Assembly (NCBI GenBank): GCA_037039925.1
Contig: JAXRKP010000531.1
Coordinates: forward strand, 126,001 to 190,000
Direction: 5' to 3'
Source: Doris montereyensis
Lineage: Eukaryota; Mollusca; Gastropoda; Nudibranchia; Dorididae
Length of the DNA stretch: 64,000 nt
The position numbers and the translations under genes were made by a program. Of the stretch, positions 54,901 to 64,000 are shown piece by piece (positions within the stretch are counted from its first letter, which is position 1; each line of letters opens with the position of its first letter). Below the pieces are notes generated by a model that had not been told where the DNA came from, did no database searches, and was given only the letters and a program-made list of their open reading frames with translations.

Positions 54901-57900
54901 GCTATTGATAATTTAATTTCTCGTCCTTTTGGTTTAATATTGACCTCTAATAGCCGTGGGCTTATAAATTTCCAACTTTCTAGTAGCTTTTCATGCCTTT
55001 TATGGACTAGGAGGCATACTCCTGCTCTAGCTCTGTCTTTGACATCTACTCCTGAGAAGATTAAAATATGATTCCGTCCTACATTTTCTATTCCTTGTCT
55101 TTTTTTCTTTGTTTCTGTAATGACCAAAATATCTACTTTGAATTTTTCTATTTCTTCAACTAATTCTAACTCTTTTCCATTTATTGCCCTAATGTTCCAT
55201 GTTCCAAAAATCACAGTCCGTGTTCATTTCCAAGTTCGTCTTCCAAAGGTCAAGCCGGTTATATTTCTTTTACTTCTCTGAATCAGGTTGTTTTGGATAA
55301 GCATTAGATTAGCTCACTGTACCCTAGGTAGATGGTGGGGCTGCCACCTTGAAGCCCCCTGCCAGGCCTCATTATTTTGTGTCAGGGTTAACTCCCTTAG
55401 CCTTTAGTCATTCAAGACCAGCCTGCAAGGCAGCAGGTTGTTATTTTATGTCGGGGTTAACTCCCTTAGCCTTTGGTCATTCAAGACTGGCGTGCAAGGC
55501 AGCAGGTTGTTTTCTGTCAGGGTTAACTCCCTTAGCCTTTGGCAACCAAGACCCACCTGCAAGGCAGCAGTAGACTCGTGAAGGGCAGGATCATCTACTC
55601 CTCGTACAGGTGCTTACCTGTCCACTGCCCGGCTTTCCTTATTCATGTTTAGATAAATTGTAGAACTGTTGATTATTGAAACATGAATAAAGAGATAACA
55701 TAATATAAATGTGTTGTTTTGTGTAGTTCCATACCAAGAAACTCCTTTATAATGATTTGAATAACTATTTATGACTAAGTTTGAAATAAGCCATAATAAT
55801 AATAAGTCACATCATAAGTTATTTTGACACATGGTATGTTGTATGGTTTTTTTTTTTACAGTAGTTTCGTGCTGCCTAAATGCCCACCGCCACTATGCAC
55901 ATTTCTCCTGAATTTCGCAATCTCTAGTCTTATGCCCATTTCAAAATTAAGATTTTTTCCCTAAATGCCTGGTCTCAATGGCAACTGCAGGTATAATCTT
56001 CTCCACATTCTCCTTAATTATTCCGTAATTGATTACATTAAAATGTTTTTATTATACATACAATATCCCGTCGCTGATATGGCTAATTTATGCCTGTCAA
56101 CAATTTGCCATGCTTTGTATCTACTCTTCACATACCTAGTCAATGTACTGTATTAAAAGATGACCAGTGATCAGTCTTCTCTTAACTCCACCCACTGCAC
56201 CACAGTTGTGTGTCTGACAAATCGCTTCTTTTGAAACGCTCTCTTGACTTAATTGCATAAGATGTGACACCCTCTTGTCACCCAATTACACACAGATGTC
56301 CTCCATTTTTCTTTGGATAGTGCTCTTCTCTCTGCTGTTAGGAGCGGAATGCTGCACTGCTCCCTGATGTTGTCGGAGCATCTTTGTGGTGGGCGTCGTC
56401 TTGGGTTCGTGAAATCTAGCTTATAGCTGGCATTGATCCTTGTTTATGCTTTAGTCCTGACAACATGTCCGAACCAACGAAGTCTCCTATTCACCACCAC
56501 ATCCACTATTGTTTCATTTATGTTCAGTGTGTCACGTATATGAGTGTTTCTAAGCCTATCATGCTTAGTAATACCAAGAATAGCCCTTAGGCATTTCATT
56601 TCGAATACCAAGAGAGCATTCATTTCCTATCTCCTCATGGTCTATGTTTCAGAGCCAAATATAGCTATTGGCAAAATGAGTATTTTATAAAGTCGAATCT
56701 TAATTTTTCTGGTCATATCGTGAGTAGTTCATATCGTTGATCATAGGCGACCAAACGCCTGCGACGCAATCGATATTCGATGTTGGACATCTGTTGCGCA
56801 GTCAGGGACTAGACTTCTCAGAAACTTAAATTGTGCTACTTTTGGGACTGTTTGATTATCTAATTTTATTTCATCACTCTATTCCGGAGACATAACTGCA
56901 GATTTAAGGGGTTGATCTTCAAACCCCATTTTCGACAAGCTTTTTCAAGTTTTGTTGTTGTCAGTTTAAGTTTATCGAAAACGGCAGATACGAAAGTGGT
57001 GGCATCAGCGTACCTGATATCAATCGACATGTTGTCCTATAACTGGAAGATGATATCTAAACTTTTGATTTCTTTCATTACATGTTTCAGAAATATATTG
57101 AATAGGCTCGGTGATATAATACACTCTTGTCTTACGCCAACTTTCACTTGGAACCAATCACTTCAATCAGTGAGTTGATCTCCAATAAGAACTGCACATT
57201 TTGTATTGTCGTACATATTTTTGATTATATTGACAACTTTATGTTGAATTCCCATTTTTATCATCATTTTCCAGAGTGCTTTTCACCATATGATATCGAA
57301 AGCAGCTTTGAAATCGATAAAATGAAAGTGTAGTGGAACTTGGTGTTCTTTCACTTTCTGGATAATCTGTCTTGCAATGGAGATCGCATCTGTGGTTCGT
57401 CTGTCTGGCCTGGAGCCAAATTGCGACTTGCCCATTGACTTTTCAATTATATGTGAGCATCTGTTCATCAGTATTTTACAGAAAACTGTTTTTAGTAAAG
57501 TAGTATTGACAAAAGAGCAATTGCTGTGTAGTTACCAGGATCAAGTTTATCACCTTTCTTGTGGATTGCGGTCACAACCATTTTTGACCTATCTTCTGGT
57601 GATGTTTCTTTTGTAATTATTATGTTAAACAAAGTTGTCAGTGTTCTAATCATAATGTCACCACCCGCTTTGATTAGCTCAGATGTTATTCCATCTATCC
57701 CCGGTGATTTTCTGTTTTCAACTGTTTGATTGCACTTTCAACTTCTGGTTTAGTTATTGGTTGCAAACTTTCGTTATCATCATTTGTTGATTGTCCAAAT
57801 TCAAACAAAGCGTCCTCGTCATGTGGAAGTTGTGTGTTGAGGTTTTTCTCAAAGTGCGTTTTCCAAATGTCTAAAACAACCTGTTTTTTCCATTGTAACC

Positions 57901-60900
57901 TTTCTTGTGAATTTTTCATTGCAAATACAGGTTTGTATTTTACATCTTCTAATTGTCGGACTTGTTTAAATAAGTTGTAGCTGTTGTTCCTCTTGAAGTT
58001 ATCTTCCATTTCAAGGATTATTGATTGTAGGTTATCAATTTTTTATTTTTTGATGGCTATTTTAACTTTTTTTTGTCCAGATCTTTGTAGTTATTTCTAT
58101 ACTCGTGATTACTGAAATTACCCAACATCACAGCGGTCCTACGTCTTTCACAAAGATCCATCACTTCAGTTGGGAGGCCAGCAGCTTGTTTATGTCATTT
58201 ATATTCTATTTTTTGTTCTGCAACTTCATGGACAATGTTTTTAAACTTTTCGTAAAATTCATCTAGTTGCGGATCGTCCATTAGTTTGGCAAATCTTCCT
58301 CTTATTGTCGTCTCAAATTTATTCAATATATTTCTGGCTTGCAATTTCTCAATGTTGTATCGTCTTGGGGTCTTTTCCGAGTAGATTTGACTTGTTTAGT
58401 CTTTTTGATGGTCATGTTGGTCATAACTAGAGAGTGGTCCGACCCAATTTCAGCAAAATAGTAAGATCTGCAGTTTTTTAGTGTTGATTTCATTTTTCTT
58501 GACATCAGTATGTAATCGATTCGTTTTTTAGTGTTGATTTCCTTTTTCTTGACATCAGTATGTAATCGATTTGTTTTTTGGTTGAAGCATCTGGGGATGT
58601 CCATGTGTGTATCCTACTTTCTTTATGTTTGAAAATTGTATTTGAAATTATAAGATCATTTATGGCACAGAATTGGAGCAAATTCAGTCCTCATAGATTA
58701 TGTGTACCATATGCGTATTTTCCCATAACTTCCGACCAGTTATTATACATGTCATAGCCAACTGATGCGTTGAAGTCTCCCAGCAAAGTTATTTCTTCTC
58801 TTGCTGGAAATTTATTCATTTCCTCTTGTAGTGTATAGAAGAAATCATCCACGTATTCATTGTCGTAGCTAGAATCTGGAGAGTACACTATGAAGTCGTA
58901 ACTTACTTTGAATCATGCTCAAAGTGGTCTTCATTATTCCGCTGGAGATACATTCGTATCGATTTACCATAGCTTTTTCTTTAGCATCATAGCGACACCT
59001 TGTCTACGTATTTCCATTTGTTTGTGGTAAATGTATGATGACATACCTATTGTTCTCAAATATGTTAGGCACATCTGTTGTCCAATGCGTCTCTGCTATT
59101 CCAATGATATCAATTTTCATGCGTTGTATTTTGTTGATTAAAAGCTCAATCGTGTCCGTTTCTTCATTGATACCATGTTTCTTCATTGATACCATGTTTC
59201 TTCATTGATACCATGTTTCTTCATTGATACCATGTTTCTTCATTGATACCATATTTCTTCATTGATATCGTGTTTCTTCATTGATACCATGTTTCTTCAT
59301 TGATACCATGTTTCTTCATTGATACCATATTTCTTCATTGATACCATGTTTCTTCATTGATACTATGTTTCTTTATTGATACCATGTTTCTTCATTGATA
59401 CCATGTTTCTTCATTGATACCATATTTCTTCATTGATATACCATATTTCTTCATTGATACCATATTTCTTCATTGGTACCATATTTCTTCATTGATACCA
59501 TGTTTTTTCATTAATACCATGTTTAAAGAGAGATTCTGATGATCAAACTGTAAACTTCTTTTTTATGTTAAATATTTTTGAAAACCTTTTTGGTCTTGTT
59601 ACAAATTATTCTCCTTTTCCTTTGTATTTGCCAACATTAACGTTTGAATTAATTTTCATACTTCTTAAATGTTGATGTTATTGATAAGATTGTAGCTAAG
59701 AATTACAAAACACTTTTTTTTGTGTTCTGAAATGTGCTTTTTATATCTCAGCTGTCAGGGAGAAAGGTAAACTGTGGTTCACAACACAACAGAGAGGCAG
59801 GTAAATGAACATTTGAATAAATATGTAATGGTGATTCCTTGTCTTCTTGATTTTGCCTTCTTCTTTCAATTTTTTTAATGATCCTAACAAGACTAACTGG
59901 TATCAAATTACTATTTAATTGATATATATATATTACTATGGGGACTGCTGAATTGATTTTAGTTCTGTGTCCAGAAGAAGAAGAAAAAGAAGAAGAAGAA
60001 GAAGAAGAAGAAGAAGAAGAAGAAGAAGAAGAAGAAGAAGAAGAAGAAGAAGAAGAAGAAGAAGAAGAAGAAGAAGAAGAAGAAGAAGAAGAAGAAGAAG
60101 AAGAAGAAGAAGAAGAAGAAGAAGAAGAAGAAGAAGAAGAAGAAGAAGAAGAAGAAGAAGAAGAAGAAGAAGAAGAAGAAGAAGAAGAAGAAGAAGAAGA
60201 AGAAGAAGAAGAAGAAGAAGAAGAAAGAAGAAGAAGAAGAAGAAGAAGAAGAAGAAGAAGAAGAAGAAGAAGAAGAAGAAGAAGAAGAAGAAGAAGAAGA
60301 AGAAGAAGAAGAAGAAGAAGAAGAAGAAGAAGAAGAAGAAGAAGAAGAAGAAGAAGAAGAAGAAGGAGGAGGAGGAGAAGAAGAAGAAGAAGAAGAAGAA
60401 GAAGAAGAAGAAGAAGATATAGAAAAAGAAGAGAAGCATGAGAAAATAAAGAAGAAATAGAAGAAGCAAATTAGGTGAAGATAGTGAGGATAATGAGAGA
60501 ATGATACTGATGTTGAGGAAAATGGAGATGAGGATGAGGATAATGATGGTGATGATGAAGTAGAACAAAATTTAAAAAAAGAGGAAAAAGAAGAAAATGA
60601 AGATGAAAATGATCATGATGATGAGAAGATAATGGGGGTGATAATGATGATGATGATGATGATGATCATATGAATATGATGATTAGGATGATGATGACAA
60701 TGATGATGCTGATGATGATAATAAGGAAAACAGAAGATGAAGAAGAACAAAAAGCAGAAGAAGAAGAGGAAGAAGAAAGAGAAAAAGAGGAAGAAGAAGA
60801 AGTTAAGTGTCAAATATACAATTTATTTTGCACTTGGGGTGACACTGCATAAAAGACATAGATTTCAAAACTCCATTCCAATGTTCTTGCAGAGAAGCAA

Positions 60901-63733
60901 ACATTTCAGTGCTGGCATTTGTATTAAGATGACCCATGAATACCAAAATGTAATAACCATGCTGGCCATCTCTCTAATAAAAGAGACTAGGCTAGGCGTC
61001 TCAAGATAGGACAAGTTGGTTCATCATGTAAGAGTGACAGACATACTATAGCGGAGATTATAGATGTGATTGTGAAGTAGTTTGAGGCAACAGACCTCTT
61101 TGGCATACAATTATAAGTGATGCAGCCGTGTTTTACTCCATTTTCAGTGCTGCCAACCTATTGCTAAACAAGTGGATTTGTACATTTTTTTTTGAGATTG
61201 TACAGCTTTCTTTTTGGGATTGTATAGCTTTCTTTTTGAGATTGTACAGCTTTCTTTTTGAGATTGTACAGCTTTCTTTTTGAGATTGTATGTTCTTTGA
61301 CCTTTTTATTGTTTTTTTTTGTTCACATTAAATTTTGTTAGCATTTTGAAATTGTACACTTGTCCACCCACAATCTTCCTCTTTTTGTCAAGTAATCTCA
61401 CATTTTTTCTATTTATGGAATTGGCAACTCTGCATTTGAAAGTTCTGTTGTTTTAGGGTAAAAGATCGGATTTTGGGTATAATTTTCTTGTACATGATAA
61501 ATTTTGTTCTGTTGATTCCAAATATGTAATAAAAACAATGTTATCATTTTAAATGTTGCATATTGCAGGCGAAATTAAACATTCACAGATGATTAATTAG
61601 GAATTAAATCAAAATTATTTTTGCGTGATACTGAATCTTTCTTCTTTCCGTCTCTGTTGTGAACAATTAGCGCACCTGAATCAATCATCTACAATGTTAC
61701 ATCGATCATCAACCACACAAAATTGGCAGCGTGAAGAAGATAATGCATCATCTCTTCATGCCAAACTTCATCAAGAAGCAGAAAAGATCAGAAAATGGAA
61801 AATTCAAACAGAAATCGACCTCAAGGAAAAGGTATTGCATATCTTTTAATAAATGTTTTATTTCAATTTACCATAGATATAAAAGTGGTTCTTATAAATT
61901 AATTATTGCATTATTTAGGATAAAGAATGAAGATACGTACATTCATTATTTCTTTAGAATAGTGAGTGAAAGCGTTTTCCTTGTGCTTTAAAATAATTGA
62001 AACATTATTCTTTTGATTCAAACTTGCCATTAAAAAAAATAACTTTTTCGTATTTGATGAAATGTATTCCATTATAACATAATTTCGGTTCTAATTTCTT
62101 GCTTATTATTTGTTAAAATATATCATGCTTAGTGAGGGCGGAGAATTATAAGGAAATGGGAAAAGAGGATTATTTGTTGAAACAAAAAAGCCTTTTGATT
62201 TTTCATCCTTTATGGAAATGACTTTCTTTTATCCTAGGAAAAAAAACTGACCGAGGCATCATTTAAGACAGAGACTCTAAAGAAATCTTTGTTGGCAATA
62301 CAGGTCAGCTTTCAAATTGTTTGAGAAAGTAGTAAACATTTCTTTAATTTTCACATTTACCATCTTTGTCTGCTTAGAATGATGCTGTTCTACTATTAAA
62401 AGATAGGAAGAAAAATAATAATTTATAATTACAGTTGTGGCCGCTTAGCGTCACAGGGTCTGTTCCCTTGTATTTCCATGATACTATTCGTAGTGTGACG
62501 GTATACATGTGTATTATTTCTGGGCTGTCACCTCGTTGTCTGTTTCCATAAATATGTAACTAAATTAGCTAACCATCCTTCCCCTTTCCCCCGAATTCAG
62601 AGCAGACTGTGATTAGCTCACCTAAGAAAAAATTGACACCTGACCAGCCCTGCTTTCCTTAGCCTTAGGTCTTACAGCCATGTATGAATTGGTTGTTTCC
62701 TCTTGCAAAAAGTTGTCCAGCTTGAGTTCTCTGCCCCATTGCTGTGAAGTCCAGACAACTCCATGTCATACCAGCCATAAAAATACGTAACATGTACCAG
62801 AATTCGCTGGTCGCATGAACGACTTTGTCGCTGACATCAAATCTAGCGCTCGAATTGGGCATTATTATTCTAATCATACCAAGGCCCTGTGATGCTAGAT
62901 GAAACCCTGTGACACTATCCAGTGACTTTAAATAGAAATAATTCTGTTACAGCCATTTAACGTTCTCATAACCAAGGTGATTTGCTCTCCACCGTGACGT
63001 TACGTGGTGGTGACTGTACATAGCTGCCAATCAGTACGTAAGTAACGTAGTTAGTACATATTTTTTGATTTGAGTCCATAAGTCTGTATTAACCTTGAAA
63101 AGTATGTATTTGAAAGTTAACCGTATTTTTTAAGGAACTCTAAATTAACAACAGAAATTCAGAGAAATTGGGATGAAACTTCGGATTTCAATCTGAGTTG
63201 ACAAAAATACCATCACATTTCACTTGAAAGGCCAGTGATTTTCTATTATTTACCGTAATAGGGGTTATTTCAAGTTGAATTATCAATGTTTTCTGGAATA
63301 TTACAGGCCGTCGTTTAAGTTAGAATTACTTCCCATGGTCAGAGTCAGTTTATTTATTTGAATAGGTTGGCAGCTATGTGATTATAACCTTCCTATACTC
63401 ACTCCTTGATTTATCTCATTTGTGTCAAAATTGTCCACTTTAAAGGCATGCTGTCAAAATTATTGCAATCATTCATTGAGATGTTTACAAAGTGAATTGT
63501 AAGCTTCTGTCAACATGGTTTGTATTTACTTATTTGCCTTATGAATGTAAGCCTTTTCAGTTTTGCAATTATTTCCATTTCATCTTTCTGTTTTAAGCCC
63601 ATTTATGTTGGCAATTACAACCAAGAAATTGAATTATATGTGTCTGCATACATCCTCTTTCTCAGCTTGAAAATGAAAAGACGAGTTCAAAATTGCAAGA
63701 GGAGATTGATAATCGTCAGGAAATTATATTAAG
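51864..63733 (+). CDS. SYCP1: SYCP1, N-terminal part (five exons; gene continues past the right edge)
   Basis: SYCP1 is the transverse filament of the synaptonemal complex, joining homologous chromosomes in meiosis. Exons 51864-51920, 59752-59800, 61671-61831, 62238-62303 and 63666-63733 encode about 132 residues. The key match is LHQEAEKIRKWKIQTE followed by DLKEKEKKL and LENEKTSSKLQEEI. These parallel human LYKEAEKIKKWKVSTE and GNEKVSLKLEEGI, as I remember them, at the start of the long coiled coil. All introns are GT-AG with compatible phases (0,1,0,0,2). The ATG at 51864 lies directly after a TTTCCTTTAG acceptor, so a 5' UTR exon must lie upstream. Intron 1 is 7.8 kb and is filled by LINEs F and K. 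Intron 2 holds the GAA tract. Unlike the other two genes, no frame breaks are seen. An extra small exon within intron 1 cannot be ruled out. Confidence 0.85.
52232..52242. other. target-site duplication of LINE copy F, left
   Basis: CTTTCCTTATT, repeated exactly at 55633-55643. Confidence 0.85.
52243..55632 (-). mobile_element. LINE family 1 copy F, full length, in SYCP1 intron 1
   Basis: 3.39 kb, with an 11-bp target-site duplication and the best-preserved coding region of the family. Three 5' tandem units (55381-55570); endonuclease FGTWNIRAINGKELELVEEI (55214) and MVLGDLNPRVGNNMETSGGV (54803); a 299-codon linker ORF at 54546-53647; RT with DDLKKGTVVPIHKKGSTMEC (53642), FIDLEQAFDTVRRDELW, GVRQG and LSFADDLVLFEKS (to 52650); C-terminal [20 protein letters not shown] (52625-52368). 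Only a handful of frame breaks separate these ORFs. It is antisense to SYCP1. Confidence 0.94.
55381..55632 (-). promoter_or_regulatory. 5' UTR of LINE copy F: three tandem ~68-bp units
   Basis: On the minus strand each unit runs from CCTGCTGCCTTGCAGG-like sequence to GTTAACCCTGACA. Copies B (3), C (2), A (1) and E (1 plus part) have the same units in different number. By position these resemble promoter monomers of L1-type elements, but promoter activity is inference. Confidence 0.65.
55633..55643. other. target-site duplication of LINE copy F, right
   Basis: CTTTCCTTATT, identical to 52232-52242. Confidence 0.85.
55644..56240. other. SYCP1 intron 1, between LINEs F and K
   Basis: AT-rich; nothing recognised apart from a T10 run near 55850. 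Confidence 0.5.
56241..59165 (-). mobile_element. LINE family K, nearly full length, degraded
   Basis: In element order: endonuclease DIIGIAETHWTTDVP (59195-59004), EITLLGDFNASVGYD (58888-58691) and YILMSRKMKSTLKNCRSYYF (58604-58323); linker 58009-57695; RT with FGSRPDRRTTDAISIARQII and FHFIDFKAAFDIIW (57468-57283), VRQECIISPSLFNIFLK (about 57130) and RYADATT (about 57010); and a GHVVRT-like C terminus near 56480-56250. It belongs to a different family from copies A-F. Confidence 0.85.
59161..59524. repeat. 19-bp minisatellite, about 19 copies, grown from the LINE K 5' region
   Basis: The unit TCTTCATTGATACCATGTT has starts 19 bp apart from 59161. The first unit is part of LINE K (MVSMKKHGINEE on the minus strand), so the array arose inside the element's reading frame. 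Confidence 0.92.
59752..59800 (+). CDS. SYCP1: SYCP1 exon (49 bp)
   Basis: Reads LSGRKVNCGSQHNREA, with acceptor TATATCTCAG and donor GTAAAT. The phase-1 exit joins exactly to the next exon. Homology is weak and the assignment relies on splice phase. Confidence 0.65.
59975..60416. repeat. GAA trinucleotide tract, about 145 repeats
   Basis: Nearly uninterrupted (GAA)n, with a phase slip at 60224 and a short GGA interruption at about 60364. It lies in SYCP1 intron 2. Poly-Glu, poly-Arg, poly-Lys and poly-Leu ORFs here are artefacts. Confidence 0.98.
60575..60810. repeat. GAT- and GAA-rich degenerate microsatellites
   Basis: (GAT)n at about 60600-60720, then GAA/GAG-rich sequence to 60805. Continuous in composition with the GAA tract upstream. 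Confidence 0.9.
61190..61292. repeat. 22-bp tandem repeat, four to five copies
   Basis: The unit is TACAGCTTTCTTTTTGAGAT plus TG, with small changes, in SYCP1 intron 2. Confidence 0.9.
61671..61831 (+). CDS. SYCP1: SYCP1 exon with the conserved EAEKIRKWK motif
   Basis: Reads HLNQSSTMLHRSSTTQNWQR, then EEDNASSLHAKLHQEAEKIR, then KWKIQTEIDLKEK. The second half is the strongest SYCP1 signature in the window. Acceptor AACAATTAG, donor GTATTG. Confidence 0.88.
62238..62303 (+). CDS. SYCP1: SYCP1 coiled-coil exon
   Basis: Reads EKKLTEASFKTETLKKSLLA then IQ, a coiled-coil heptad pattern continuing the previous exon. Acceptor ATCCTAG, donor GTCAGC, phase 0 on both sides. Confidence 0.82.
62304..63665. 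other. SYCP1 intron 4, no element recognised
   Basis: Plain AT-rich intron. An ORF at 62877-62665 on the minus strand has no supporting homology or splice signals. Confidence 0.5.
63666..63733 (+). CDS. SYCP1: SYCP1 coiled-coil exon (last one in window)
   Basis: Reads LENEKTSSKLQEEIDNRQEI then IL, comparable to the GNEKVSLKLEEGI segment of vertebrate SYCP1. Acceptor CTTTCTCAG, donor GTAAAT, exit phase 2. The next exon lies beyond the window. Confidence 0.85.
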
Positions 63734-64000
63734 GTAAATAAGAACATTTTAAAACTACAGTGGACACTGGATATCGTGACAACAATGGGACTAAATGTAT
63801 CGTATCGACTAAAAAAGGGTTAAGACAAGAGGAAAGATAAGTGATGGTGATTTGTAGGACCCTCAGTGCTTTGCATGTAATGACGTAACAGAGAGAGGGA
63901 GGACTACAATACTTGGTGAGTGTGTGCTAGCACATGTGATGCAGAGTTCATAGTCAGATGATGTGAAGATGTGAAGAGATCTGTTGTCTATTGCCTGATG

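Noticed and set aside
59936..60568. 210-codon Phe/Leu ORF and matching poly-Glu and poly-Arg ORFs
   Set aside because: A pure product of the GAA trinucleotide tract in every frame; not a gene.

Overview
This window is animal nuclear DNA: AT-rich, intron-rich and heavily loaded with retroelements. Three protein-coding genes can be recognised from conserved exon translations with matching splice phases. No bacterial operons, CRISPR arrays or rRNA genes are present. The gene set (an animal SYCP1, NUP205, and a macro-domain protein of bacterial style) fits a lophotrochozoan. TCTAGA-rich tracts, CR1-, jockey- and CFDP2-type LINEs and tRNA-derived SINEs are the kind of repeat content I associate with gastropod molluscs. 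The exact species cannot be read from the window.

Layout. (1) 0-11.5 kb, minus strand: nine exons covering about the first 440 codons of NUP205, a nuclear pore inner-ring scaffold protein. The gene runs off the left edge and its first exon was not found. Its introns hold a pogo/Tigger-like MITE, several tRNA-derived SINEs, LINE 3' ends and a 59-bp minisatellite. (2) 12-22.5 kb: no host gene; LINE copies A and B, with B inserted inside an older jockey-like LINE, plus satellites and a hAT-like MITE. (3) 24.3-36.5 kb, minus strand: a seven- or eight-exon gene for a stand-alone macro-domain (ADP-ribose-binding) protein, with a 3-kb antisense LINE in one intron and LINE fragments in another. (4) 36.9-51 kb: SINEs, an unclassified ~930-bp repeat, a CR1/L2-like LINE, and two CFDP2-type LINEs arranged head to head as a large inverted repeat. 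(5) 51.9-64 kb, plus strand: five exons of the N-terminal part of SYCP1, the transverse filament protein of the synaptonemal complex. The gene runs off the right edge. A full-length LINE (F), a second LINE (K), a 19-bp minisatellite and a ~440-bp GAA tract lie in its introns.

The dominant repeat (LINE family 1: copies A-F plus a 3' fragment) is about 3.35 kb. It has an APE endonuclease, a reverse transcriptase, a C-terminal domain with a LYGSETW motif, a GAAA-rich tail, and a 5' UTR made of 1-3 tandem ~68-bp units. Copies B and F have clear 10-11 bp target-site duplications, which fix the element ends.

Four of the conserved exons (two in NUP205, two in the macro gene) each lack one base needed to keep frame. 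Every splice phase fits again if that base is restored, so residual consensus errors look more likely than true pseudogenes, but this is inference. Family names come from remembered motifs; no search was run.
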